Origin: an uncultured Ectothiorhodospiraceae bacterium | GTDB lineage: Bacteria > Pseudomonadota > Gammaproteobacteria > UBA9214 | Direction of reading: 5' to 3' | Assembly (NCBI GenBank): GCA_947258545.1 | Contig: CAMYJI010000005.1 | Coordinates: forward strand, 1 to 64,000 | DNA: 64,000 bases | Shown: piece after piece, positions 36,495 through 45,012 of the stretch | Layout: each line of letters starts with the position of its first letter | Numbering within the stretch: position 1 is the first letter of the stretch | Translations under genes and position numbers: made by a program | Notes under the pieces: generated by a model | Database searches by the model: none | What the model was told of the DNA's origin: nothing | Seen by the model: the letters and a program-made list of their open reading frames with translations, nothing else

Positions 36495-36600
36495 AGAATT
36501 GTTGGGTCCGTCGCTTGCGCTCCTTGACCCAACCTACGTTCTAATGTGTTCGCGCCTGCACCCGATTAATCACCGGGCATAAACGAGGCGCTCCTACAAT
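36495..36600. repeat. Intergenic repeats: 38-bp GTTGGGTC palindrome and inverted 50-bp element
   Basis: 36501-36538 is a palindromic unit (GTTGGGTCC ... GACCCAACCTACG) that recurs with identical sequence at 37366-37403. 36550-36598 is the reverse complement of the 35639-35689 element with about one mismatch. Both lie between the aspartic protease and SYLF genes. Confidence 0.9.
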
Positions 36601-36663
36601 ACAATTGAATTTCGTGGGTTCTGTGGCTATTCCCCGCAGATTGAATAATGACCGTTGTCCGGT

Positions 36664-37233
36664 TTACTTCCTGATCCTGGTGAACTTCGATCCCTCGAGC
36701 GTGAGGTTGTACATCAGGCCCTTGTTGCTGAACACGAAACCGGCGATGGGATCCTTGATGTCCACCGTGTTGATGTCCTCGCCGACGCCCCACTTGATCA
36801 CCGCGACCGAGCCGTCCACACCGGCCTTCCAGCCGTCGCTTTGCCTGAATTTCTCGAGTGCCTTGCTGTCCAGGAACACCAGCACGACCGACTTGGACTG
36901 TGCGCCCAACTGGAAGCCGATTGAAGCCGCAACGGTGTTGTAGTACTCCACGGTCTTGCCGCCGATGCGCAGCGCACCCTCACCGTATTCCCCGCCGATA
37001 CCAATACCGGCCTTGATGACGCTGGGAAACACCAGCACCCCCCTGGCGTTCTTGAGAAACAGCGGCCCGCCGGTAATCTCGTTCCTGAATCGTTCCAGCG
37101 TGGCATCGACGCCGATATTGATCTCCTGGGAAGAAGCGGCGACAGCAGTTCCGCTCATGGCAAGACTCGTCCAAATCCAAAGGGCCATGGCAAACAGGAT
37201 CTGCCAACGTGGAAGTTTTCTGGATAAATTCAT
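36664..37233 (-). CDS. SYLF/YSC84-domain lipid-binding protein
   Basis: A 189-residue exported protein with a signal peptide (cut near AVA-ASS). The SYLF features are present: ARGVLVFPSVIKAGIGIGGEYGEG, SIGFQLGAQSKSVVLVFLD and the closing KDPIAGFVFSNKGLMYNLTLEGSKFTRI. SYLF domains bind phosphoinositides in eukaryotes; bacterial members are periplasmic with unclear function. It stands alone between repeat clusters. Confidence 0.88.
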   Translation of the reverse strand: MNLSRKLPRWQILFAMALWIWTSLAMSGTAVAASSQEINIGVDATLERFRNEITGGPLFLKNARGVLVFPSVIKAGIGIGGEYGEGALRIGGKTVEYYNTVAASIGFQLGAQSKSVVLVFLDSKALEKFRQSDGWKAGVDGSVAVIKWGVGEDINTVDIKDPIAGFVFSNKGLMYNLTLEGSKFTRIRK

Positions 37234-37269
37234 AGCACTACTCCTGATGTCATTCTCGTTTGCACTGTC

Positions 37270-37672
37270 AAGCCTGCAGGTCGGATTGGCGCCAGCGTAA
37301 TCCGACAGTGCGTCACGTCGGGTTACGGCGCTACGCGACTAACCTGACCCACTGGCTGTTGAATCGTTGGGTCCGTCGCTTGCGCTCCTTGACCCAACCT
37401 ACGGTCCTACACGCCTAACCCGACCTGTTGGCTGATACCTGAATGATCGCGCCTGCACCCGATTAAGCGCCGGGCATAAACGAAGCGCTCCTACACTTCA
37501 CTTCTTACTTCTTACTCCTCACTTCTTACTTCTTACTTCTCACGTGTTTATCTTTACGTGTATTTCCGTGTGGTTCCGTGGCAATTCTTTCGCGCCCGCA
37601 GGGCACTCCTAAATTTACGTTTTACGTTTTACGTTTCACGCTTCACGCTTCACGCTTCACGCTTCACGTTTC
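37270..37672. repeat. Dense intergenic repeat cluster with two heptad satellites
   Basis: The 440-bp gap contains a GGTCGGATTGGCGCC/GTAATCCGAC hairpin (37281-37304), the second copy of the 38-bp GTTGGGTC unit (37366-37403), a third copy of the TGTAGGAGCG element (37448-37495, inverted), a run of CTTCTTA/TTACTTC heptads (37497-37545) and eight 7-bp units TTTACGT/TTCACGC (37614-37669) abutting the next gene's stop codon. No gene is seen. Confidence 0.9.
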
Positions 37673-37673
37673 C

Positions 37674-39080
37674 TCAGGCCTGCTTGTGGCAATCAAACAG
37701 CGCACGCTCCCTGATCAGACGGCCGACCTCTTCCGGGACCATCGCCTCCCAGCTCGAGTCACCGGCGCGCATCTTTGCGAGGATATCGCTTGAATCATAG
37801 TCCAGATAATCCTGGTTGATGCCGGTCAGTGACCTGATCAAACCATTCTCCAGCAGGTATTCGTAGAGATGCCGCAAATGGGGCGCAACCTGCAAGTCAT
37901 CTGCCGTCACCAAGCCACCGGTTCCGGGGTCCTTGCAGGGGCAGACGTAGAAACGCAGCTTGTTCTTGAACAACCGGCCAAACGCCTCGAGGATACCGCC
38001 GGCCAGATCGTTGTAATAGCGTTCGTCGAGAATCTCCTTGAGGGTGGGAACCCCCATCGCGACCCCCACCGGCTTGTCCGTGTAGCGGTGCAGATAACCG
38101 GCCAGGCGATAAAACTCGCCATAGTTTGATATCAGCACGTTCTTGCCCAGCATGCACAGGATGTCCGCACGCTGCAGAAAGTCCTCTATCTGGATGTCGC
38201 TGCCGTCGGACAGGTTGCGCAAAGTCATCTCGCTAATCACCAGGGCGCACTCGTCACAGACCTCAGGTTCGTTAACAAACTCGGCCTGCGCCTTGTCCAG
38301 CAGGTTCATGGTCAGTTTGGTCGGCGGCCGGAAGCGGCTGCGCTCGATCAGGACCGCCTTCTTGTAGAGCATGTCGCCCGGTTGCACCACCTTGCCGTCG
38401 GCAGTGAACATCGCGGCATTGCTGGCGCCCTGCTGCACCAGCAGCAGCGCCATCAGGCGGTTGTCCACCTGGTCGAATACCGGCCCGCTGAAATCAAGCA
38501 GGTCGATTTCGAGATTGTCGATGGTCAGGTTGTCCAGCAGTGCCTCGAGCAGTTCGCGCGGATCGCTGTACAGGTGCAGGGCACCATAGATCAGGTTCAC
38601 ACCCAGCACACCGAGCGTGTCCTGGTCCTGGGCACTGTCCTGGCCGAGCAGACGCACATGGAGGACGACCTGCGAAGGGGCCTCGCGCGGCTGTGTTTGG
38701 AAACAGATACCCAGCCAGCCGTGTCCATCATCAGTATGGGAGTAACTGTGGACTGTGACCGAATTGGCAAAGGCAAAAAAAGTGGTCTCGGCACCACGCG
38801 TCTCACCCAGTCGCTCGATCAGCAGCTTGTATTCATAATCCAGCATAGCCTCCAGGCGCTCGCGACTGACATAGCGCTTGCAGGGTCCGTAGATGGAATC
38901 GCTGAATTGCATATCATAGGCAGACATCGCCTTGGCGATGGTGCCGGCGGCACCACCGACCTTGAAAAACCAGCGCGCCGTTTCCTGACCCGCACCGATC
39001 TCGGCGATGGTGCCGTACTTGCTGCGGTCCCTGTTGATCGTCAGGGCCTTCTCGTGGGCATCCGGCAGTTTTGGTTCCAT
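37674..39080 (-). CDS. Conserved protein of unknown function, 468 residues
   Basis: A soluble protein with no signal peptide or membrane helix. The N-terminus is strikingly ordered (YGTIAEIGAGQETARWFF, SAYDMQFSDSIYGPCKRYVSRERL) and looks highly constrained. Later features are CDECALVISEMTLRNLS, a Rossmann-like ADILCMLGKNVLISNYGE, and FYVCPCKDPGTGGLVTADDL. Similar proteins are, to my knowledge, given conflicting names (TonB-dependent receptor, NMN adenylyltransferase), neither supported by what I see: there is no barrel and no HxGH motif. Function unknown. ATG at 39080 has AGGAAC upstream. Confidence 0.75.
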   Translation of the reverse strand: MEPKLPDAHEKALTINRDRSKYGTIAEIGAGQETARWFFKVGGAAGTIAKAMSAYDMQFSDSIYGPCKRYVSRERLEAMLDYEYKLLIERLGETRGAETTFFAFANSVTVHSYSHTDDGHGWLGICFQTQPREAPSQVVLHVRLLGQDSAQDQDTLGVLGVNLIYGALHLYSDPRELLEALLDNLTIDNLEIDLLDFSGPVFDQVDNRLMALLLVQQGASNAAMFTADGKVVQPGDMLYKKAVLIERSRFRPPTKLTMNLLDKAQAEFVNEPEVCDECALVISEMTLRNLSDGSDIQIEDFLQRADILCMLGKNVLISNYGEFYRLAGYLHRYTDKPVGVAMGVPTLKEILDERYYNDLAGGILEAFGRLFKNKLRFYVCPCKDPGTGGLVTADDLQVAPHLRHLYEYLLENGLIRSLTGINQDYLDYDSSDILAKMRAGDSSWEAMVPEEVGRLIRERALFDCHKQA

Positions 39081-39175
39081 TGCATTGTTCCTGTTGGCAC
39101 GCGCACCCTGTTATGGCAACCGGGGAAGTTACCTAAAATATAGCTCCTGCGTCGATAAAAGCATCTGCGCGCCGG

Positions 39176-41443
39176 TCAATTTCCGGCACGTACCAGCCCG
39201 CCCAGGCCGGCCTGCTCAAGTACACCATTGAAAAGTTCCCGGATGGCGCGCGGATCTTCCATTTCCAGTGCCTGCTCCAGCAGCCCACGCGCCTCGCTTT
39301 GCGAGAAACTGCGGATCACCCACTTGATGCGCGGCAGGCTGCTGGCAGACATGCTCAGGCTGTCGACACCCAGCCCCAGCAGTGCCAGCACCGCGGCGGG
39401 ATCACCCGCCATTTCACCACACACGCTTACCGGCTTGCCCAGCCGGTGGGCCCCATCCACGACCTGCTTCACGGCCTGTAGTACTGCCGGGTGCAGTGAC
39501 TGGTAGAGATTCGCTACCCGGGTATTGTTACGGTCAACGGCAAGCAGGTACTGGGTCAGATCGTTTGTGCCAATAGAGAAAAAGTCAACCCGTGCCGCCA
39601 TCGCCTTGACCTGGTAGACGGCCGAGGGCACCTCGATCATGATACCGACGGGCGGGCGGCGCACGGCCTCCCCCTCGTCGACCAGCTCGAGCATGGCCTT
39701 GGATATGAAGGTCATGGCCATATCCAGCTCGCTCACCGACGAGATCATGGGCAGCAGAATGGTCAGATTGTCCAGCCCGACGCTGGCGCGCAGCATAGCG
39801 CGCAGCTGGGTGAGGAATATTTCCGGGTGGTCCAGTGTGATGCGGATCCCGCGCCAGCCCAGAAACGGGTTGTCTTCCTTGACCGGGAAATAGGACAGCA
39901 TCTTGTCGCCGCCCACATCAAGGGTACGCAGGGTCACCGGCCGGGGCGCAAATGCCTGCAGGGTCTTGCGGTAAAGACGTAATTGCTCATTCTCTCCCGG
40001 AAACTGTTCGCGCATCAGGAACGGAATTTCGGTACGGTAAAGCCCGACACCGTCACCCTCGCTGTACACCGGCGTTTCGATATCCGAAAACACCAGCCCG
40101 GTATTCAGGTAGAGCGGCATCGACACCCCGTCCGGCGTCTGCGAGGGTTGCCCGGCGATTTTCTTCAAACCCTCGGTGAGCGCGGACTCCTCCGCCTGCA
40201 GGCGGATGAATTCCTCGCGCACCAGCATGGACGGGTTGACAAATACATCGCCGCGATAGCCATCTGCAATCATGGTCTGGCCTTCCAGGCGGTTCACTGG
40301 CAGGTCCTGGACACCCATGACCGCCGGCACACCCATGGAACGGGCAAGGATAGCAACGTGCGAGGAACTCGATCCGCTGGTGGAGACGATGCCGACGAGT
40401 CTGTCGGCCGGGACCTCAGCGATCTGGCCCACGCTGATATCCTCGCCGACCAGCACGGTGTGAATATAAGCCGGCCGGCTGGCCGGCTGACCGGACTGCA
40501 TGTGTGTCAGGATCCGGCGCCCCAGATCACGGATATCACTGGCACGCTCACGCAGATAGGTATCCTCCATTTCCTCAAATACCTGCACATGCGCCGCGAT
40601 GGTCTCGCGCAGGGCGCCCGGCGCCCAGTTTCCCGCCTGTATCCGTTCAACAGTCTCGCCCACGATGCTGTCACTGCCGAGCATCAGCACCAGGGCATCG
40701 AACAGGGCGAGCTCCTCGGCGGGCAGATGGGCTGACATCCGGTTGGCGTAGTCGCGTAAATCGTCCTGCACGGCGGCAACGGCCTCGTGAAAGGCCTGGA
40801 TCTCTGCATCGATATCGATGGCCTTGCGGTCCGGGATGGCGTCCAGGTTTGCCGGCGGATACACCACCATGGCCTGGCCGATCGACACCCCGGGGGCACC
40901 CGGCAGCCCCCCGAGAGAGACCGAGACCTCGTCACTGGTCTCCAGCAGGTTGGAAATCTCGCCACTGGCCCCGGCATGGGTAATGGCGCCGGCCAGCTGT
41001 GCCGCCAGCGTCACCAGGAAGGCCTCTTCCTCGTCACCGAACTTGCGTGACTGCCGCTGCCGGACCACCAGCACCCCGAGCACCTTGCCGTGCTGGATAA
41101 TGGGTACGCCGAGAAAACCATGGTAGGGCTGCTCACCGGTCTCGACAATAAACCGGTAGTTCGGATGGTTGGGGGCGTCATCCAGGTTCACGAGTTCTTC
41201 GCGCTTGGCCACCATGCCGACCAGGCCCTCACCCAGGTTGAGGCGTACCTTGCCGATGGCATCCTTGCGGAAGCCTTCCGTCGCCATCAACACATGCTGT
41301 TTGTTCTCGGTATCGGTCAGGTAAACCGAGGCCACATCCACACCCACGTTCACGCGTACACGCCCGACAATGATGTCCAGCGCCTGCTGAAGATCATGGG
41401 CCGCATTGACCTCCTGAATAATGCGTCGAAGGATATCGAGCAT
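39176..41443 (-). CDS. ptsP: Phosphoenolpyruvate-protein phosphotransferase PtsP (enzyme I-Ntr)
   Basis: Starts the nitrogen-related phosphotransferase chain by taking phosphate from PEP. The 755-residue protein has an N-terminal GAF domain (about 1-160), the enzyme I N-domain, the phospho-His site SGSSSSHVAILARSMGVPAVMG (about 365) and a PEP-binding TIM barrel (about 420-740) with GLYRTEIPFL, TLDVGGDKML and FFSIGTNDLTQYLLAVDRNN. Length is normal. It follows rppH on the same strand, a conserved gammaproteobacterial pair. Confidence 0.96.
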   Translation of the reverse strand: MLDILRRIIQEVNAAHDLQQALDIIVGRVRVNVGVDVASVYLTDTENKQHVLMATEGFRKDAIGKVRLNLGEGLVGMVAKREELVNLDDAPNHPNYRFIVETGEQPYHGFLGVPIIQHGKVLGVLVVRQRQSRKFGDEEEAFLVTLAAQLAGAITHAGASGEISNLLETSDEVSVSLGGLPGAPGVSIGQAMVVYPPANLDAIPDRKAIDIDAEIQAFHEAVAAVQDDLRDYANRMSAHLPAEELALFDALVLMLGSDSIVGETVERIQAGNWAPGALRETIAAHVQVFEEMEDTYLRERASDIRDLGRRILTHMQSGQPASRPAYIHTVLVGEDISVGQIAEVPADRLVGIVSTSGSSSSHVAILARSMGVPAVMGVQDLPVNRLEGQTMIADGYRGDVFVNPSMLVREEFIRLQAEESALTEGLKKIAGQPSQTPDGVSMPLYLNTGLVFSDIETPVYSEGDGVGLYRTEIPFLMREQFPGENEQLRLYRKTLQAFAPRPVTLRTLDVGGDKMLSYFPVKEDNPFLGWRGIRITLDHPEIFLTQLRAMLRASVGLDNLTILLPMISSVSELDMAMTFISKAMLELVDEGEAVRRPPVGIMIEVPSAVYQVKAMAARVDFFSIGTNDLTQYLLAVDRNNTRVANLYQSLHPAVLQAVKQVVDGAHRLGKPVSVCGEMAGDPAAVLALLGLGVDSLSMSASSLPRIKWVIRSFSQSEARGLLEQALEMEDPRAIRELFNGVLEQAGLGGLVRAGN

Positions 41444-41542
41444 GTACGCCTTTCCGCCTGTCTGTGGGTGGGCCGAGTGTTACACCGCCCTGCTCGTGCC
41501 CAAGGCCTGAATTTCGCTCTGAGTGCGGTTGAAATCCTGCTG

Positions 41543-42040
41543 TTAACGGGAGGCGTCGGGTAGCCCGTGGGGAAACAGCAGCGGTGCCAGTTCGTTCAGT
41601 GCTTTTTTATAAACATTGCGTTTGAAAGAAACCACCTCGTCCAGTGGCACCCAGTAATCGACCCAGCGCCAATGGTCGAACTCGGGCTGCTCGGTCCGGT
41701 CCAGGTGGACCTGGGCTTCGTCACACAGCAGACGCAACATAAACCAGACCTGCTTCTGACCGATACACAATGGTCGGCTGCTGCGCCGAATGAATCTGCG
41801 CGGCAGGCGGTAGCGCAGCCAGCCGCGGGTCGAACCCAACAGCTCGACATGTTCGGGATACAGGCCAACCTCCTCGGCCAACTCCCGGTACATGGCCTCG
41901 GCCGGGGTCTCGTCGCTGCGTATGCCGCCCTGCGGGAACTGCCAGGCATCCTGACCGATGCGTCGCGCCCAAAGCAGCCGGCCTTTGCAATCAGACAGAA
42001 TGATCCCGACATTCGGTCTAAATCCATCCGGGTCAATCAC
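41543..42040 (-). CDS. rppH: RNA pyrophosphohydrolase
   Basis: Removes pyrophosphate from the 5' triphosphate end of mRNA, allowing RNase E decay. The 165-residue protein has the start [22 protein letters not shown] and the Nudix box [23 protein letters not shown] in short form (GX5EX7REUXEEXGU satisfied). The start is a GTG at 42040 with GAAGG upstream. Divergent from the HAD gene and upstream of ptsP, as in Pseudomonas. Confidence 0.96.
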   Translation of the reverse strand: MIDPDGFRPNVGIILSDCKGRLLWARRIGQDAWQFPQGGIRSDETPAEAMYRELAEEVGLYPEHVELLGSTRGWLRYRLPRRFIRRSSRPLCIGQKQVWFMLRLLCDEAQVHLDRTEQPEFDHWRWVDYWVPLDEVVSFKRNVYKKALNELAPLLFPHGLPDASR

Positions 42041-42194
42041 TTACAGAACCTTCGATGCTTAAGCTAGATTAACAATCATTCTCCCATAGGCGGGCAATCG
42101 GAGCAAATCACCCCACGCCATTGCAACGGCGGCGGTTTTACCTTTGCAGCCCCACCCACTATCCTTGGCGGCGTTTTTCATCCGGGAGCGGACC

Positions 42195-42851
42195 GTGGGT
42201 ATCGCACTCTTTGACCTCGATAACACCCTGATCGGCGGCGACAGCGACTACCTGTGGGGCTGTTTTCTCGCCGAGCGCGGCATCGTGGACGGGGACTTCT
42301 ACGAGCAGGAGAACCAGCGCTTCTATGACCAGTACAAGGTAGGTGAGCTGGACATCCATGAGTTTCTGCGCTTCCAGCTCAAGCCTCTCGCCGAGCATGA
42401 CCTGGACACACTCAACCAGTGGCGCGAAGAGTACATCGAAGAAAAGATCCGGCCGATCCTGCTGTCAAAGGCACAGGCGTTGATCGAATCGCACAAGGCC
42501 CGGGGCGACACGCTGGTCATTATCACCGCCACCAACAGTTTCATTACCGGACCAATCGCCGGGCTCTATGGTGTCGAACATTTGCTGGCCACCGAACCCG
42601 AGTTCATCGAAGGCCGCTATACAGGGAACGTCATCGACGTACCCTGTTTCCAGCATGGCAAGGTGGAGAAACTGGCCGGCTGGCTCGAGGAGAATGGCGA
42701 GAACCTCGACACCAGCTGGTTCTACAGCGATTCCCATAATGACCTGCCGCTACTGAGCAAGGTCGCCTACCCAATTGCCGTCGACCCGGATGATATTCTC
42801 CGCCAGCATGCCGCGGACCATGGTTGGCCGGTGATGAGCCTGAGAGACTAA
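42195..42851 (+). CDS. HAD-superfamily phosphatase (SerB-like, IB subfamily)
   Basis: A 218-residue hydrolase with motif I ALFDLDNTLIGGDSD (nucleophile Asp), motif II IITATNSF and motif IV WFYSDSHNDLPLL. This matches the HAD-IB phosphoserine-phosphatase-like group; the substrate is unknown. The GTG at 42195 has GGGAG seven bases upstream and gives the family N-terminus; the frame is open further back but non-coding. It is divergent from rppH, the Pseudomonas arrangement. Confidence 0.9.
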   Translation: MGIALFDLDNTLIGGDSDYLWGCFLAERGIVDGDFYEQENQRFYDQYKVGELDIHEFLRFQLKPLAEHDLDTLNQWREEYIEEKIRPILLSKAQALIESHKARGDTLVIITATNSFITGPIAGLYGVEHLLATEPEFIEGRYTGNVIDVPCFQHGKVEKLAGWLEENGENLDTSWFYSDSHNDLPLLSKVAYPIAVDPDDILRQHAADHGWPVMSLRD

Positions 42852-42891
42852 GGGCGTGCACTGCCTGACCGGCGCCTGAGGCACACACGCA

Positions 42892-43878
42892 ATGCGCCCG
42901 CCATTCCTCTTTAGTGCACTACTGGCACTGACCCTTGCCGGCTTTGCCTGCAGCCTGACGAGCGGCAGTATCGACATCGGCTGGCGCGAACTGGTCGCGG
43001 CCCTGTTCGATACAGACCCGGGCCTCCATGCCCGGGTCATTCTCGAATTGCGCTGGCCACGCGCCGCCGCGGCCTTTGTCACCGGCGCCCTGCTTGCGCT
43101 GGCCGGGGCATTGATGCAGGTGCTGTTGCGCAATCCCCTGGCCGACCCCTATGTCCTCGGGATCTCCGGCGGCGCGGCCACCGGCGCCCTGCTGACCCTG
43201 TTATTCGGGCTTGGTGGCTTGTGGCTGCACGGGGCCGCCTTCAGCGGCGCCCTGCTGTCGATGCTGATCGTGTTCGGCCTGGCGCACGGCCGCGGCAGCT
43301 GGACCATCAACCGCCTGTTGCTGACCGGCATCGTCATCGCCGCGGGCTGGGGTGCGGTCATCGGTTTCCTGCTGGCGCTCAGCCCCGAGCAGAACCTGCG
43401 CGGCATGCTGTTCTGGCTGATGGGCGACCTGGCTTATGTCGACACGCCGCTGACAGGTTTCGTCATCCTGCTCGCCGGCCTGCTGATCGCGCTTGTCATG
43501 GGCCGTTCGCTCAACATCCTCGCGCACGGCGAGCTGGCCGCGGCAACACTCGGCGTGCCGGTCGCGACCTTGCGCCGCCTTATCTATGTACTGGCATCCG
43601 TATTGACCGCTGCCGCGGTCACCATGGCCGGTAGCATCGGCTTCGTCGGCCTGGTGGTGCCGCACATGCTGCGCCTGCAGGGAGTACGCGACCACCGCCT
43701 GTTGCTGCCGGCGGCGGCCCTGCTGGGCGGCAGCCTGCTGGTGATCGCCGACACCCTGGCGCGCACCCTGCTGGCACCGCGCCAGTTGCCGGTGGGCATC
43801 CTGACGGCACTGGTGGGCGTACCGGTGTTTCTGGTGCTGCTGTATCGCAGCCGCGACCTGCACGGCCGGGAGGGCTGA
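42892..43878 (+). CDS. btuC: Vitamin B12 ABC transporter permease BtuC
   Basis: Inner-membrane permease of the FecCD family, 328 residues with about ten helices. Family signatures: LRWPRAAAAFVTGALLALAG, RNPLADPYVLGISGGAATGA and GSIGFVGLVVPHMLRL. Assigned to B12 rather than siderophore because it lies with btuD, a cobalamin riboswitch, btuB and a cobalamin adenosyltransferase. No riboswitch is visible in the 40 bp upstream. Confidence 0.88.
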   Translation: MRPPFLFSALLALTLAGFACSLTSGSIDIGWRELVAALFDTDPGLHARVILELRWPRAAAAFVTGALLALAGALMQVLLRNPLADPYVLGISGGAATGALLTLLFGLGGLWLHGAAFSGALLSMLIVFGLAHGRGSWTINRLLLTGIVIAAGWGAVIGFLLALSPEQNLRGMLFWLMGDLAYVDTPLTGFVILLAGLLIALVMGRSLNILAHGELAAATLGVPVATLRRLIYVLASVLTAAAVTMAGSIGFVGLVVPHMLRLQGVRDHRLLLPAAALLGGSLLVIADTLARTLLAPRQLPVGILTALVGVPVFLVLLYRSRDLHGREG

Positions 43879-43884
43879 ACGGCC

Positions 43885-44652
43885 ATGGCACTGCTGGAAA
43901 CATCACAGCTCGACATCCACATCGGCACCACCAGGGTCTGCCACCAGCTGGCCCTGCACCTCAACGCCGGTGAACGCTGGGCCATCCTCGGCCGCAACGG
44001 CGCCGGCAAGACCACCCTGCTGCATACGCTGGCAGGCCTGCGTCGTCCCGACAGCGGTGCGGTGAGGCTGGGTGGAAAACCAGTGGAAACCCTGCCCCGG
44101 CGACGCATCGCCCGGCAGGTCGGCGTCCTGTTGCAGGACCACCTGGATGCCTTCCCTGCCAGTGTCATGGAGACCGTGCTGATCGGGCGTCATCCCTACC
44201 TGGGGGCGCTGCAGTGGGAAGGCCCGGAGGACTACGCGCTTGCCCGCGCCGCACTGCTCGCCGTCGGACTGGACGAGATGGAGAACCGCAACGTGGCCAC
44301 GCTCTCCGGGGGCGAACGCCGGCGCCTGGGCATCGCCACCCTGCTGACCCAGGACCCGGCACTGTGGTTGCTCGACGAACCCACCAATCACCTGGACGTC
44401 CACCAGCAGATCCGCATCCTGGACCTGCTGCAATCCAGGTCACAGGCAGAACAGAAGACGCTGCTGCTGGTCATGCACGACCTCAACCTGGCCCTGCGCT
44501 ATTGTGACCGCTTCCTGTTGCTGTTCGGCGCCGGCGAGACCGCCCAGGGCAGCGCGGACGAGGTGCTGACCCGACCGGTACTGGAACGCCTGTACGGACA
44601 CCCGATGCACGCCCTGGACGGCCCCAGGGGCCCGGTGTGGTTGCCGGAATAA
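43885..44652 (+). CDS. btuD: Vitamin B12 ABC transporter ATP-binding protein BtuD
   Basis: ABC ATPase of 255 residues with Walker A GRNGAGKTTLL (about residue 38), signature LSGGERRRLGIA (about 143), Walker B LWLLDEPTNHLD (about 164) and the switch His in LLVMHDLNLALRYCD. It starts 6 bp after btuC. Powers cobalamin import through BtuC with BtuF. Confidence 0.9.
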   Translation: MALLETSQLDIHIGTTRVCHQLALHLNAGERWAILGRNGAGKTTLLHTLAGLRRPDSGAVRLGGKPVETLPRRRIARQVGVLLQDHLDAFPASVMETVLIGRHPYLGALQWEGPEDYALARAALLAVGLDEMENRNVATLSGGERRRLGIATLLTQDPALWLLDEPTNHLDVHQQIRILDLLQSRSQAEQKTLLLVMHDLNLALRYCDRFLLLFGAGETAQGSADEVLTRPVLERLYGHPMHALDGPRGPVWLPE

Positions 44653-44711
44653 GCACCGCGATCCACTTCCCGCCTTGACACCCCCGTGAGCGGGACTTAA
44701 AGTCGTCCGCG

Positions 44712-44905
44712 CTTACAGGTGTCCCGCGGACAATTGTCCCAGGGATGAAACGGGAAGCCGGTGCGTCTGCTGATGACAATTCCGGCGCTGCCCCCGCAAC
44801 GGTAAGCGAGACAGGGTGAGCCACAATGCCACTGCGCAAGACGCGGGAAGGCGGCACACCGGGGATTCATCCCTCTCGCAAGCCCGGAGACCGGCCTGGA
44901 GTATG
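44712..44905 (+). promoter_or_regulatory. Cobalamin riboswitch
   Basis: The RNA aptamer core is readable: GGGAAGCCGGTG, then GGCGCTGCCCCCGCAACGGTA, the GCCACTG segment (44826-44834) and the B12 box AGCCCGGAGACCGGCCT (44881-44897). Adenosyl- or methylcobalamin binding represses expression of the following btuB-tonB-cobO genes. No T-run follows within 100 bp, so translational control is more likely; CACTCCACC at 44943-44951 could pair with the btuB ribosome site GGAGA. Confidence 0.95.
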
Positions 44906-45012
44906 ACTTGAACGTATCGCGGCGGGCGATGCAGACAGGAAGCACTCCACCTCCTCTCTGTCATTTTCCCTCGTCACCGTAAATAGCGCGGGTGTGCGCA
45001 CTGGAGAAATTG

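Noticed and set aside
42852-42891. Riboswitch ahead of btuC
   Set aside because: The gap is only 40 bp and lacks the B12 box and other aptamer segments.
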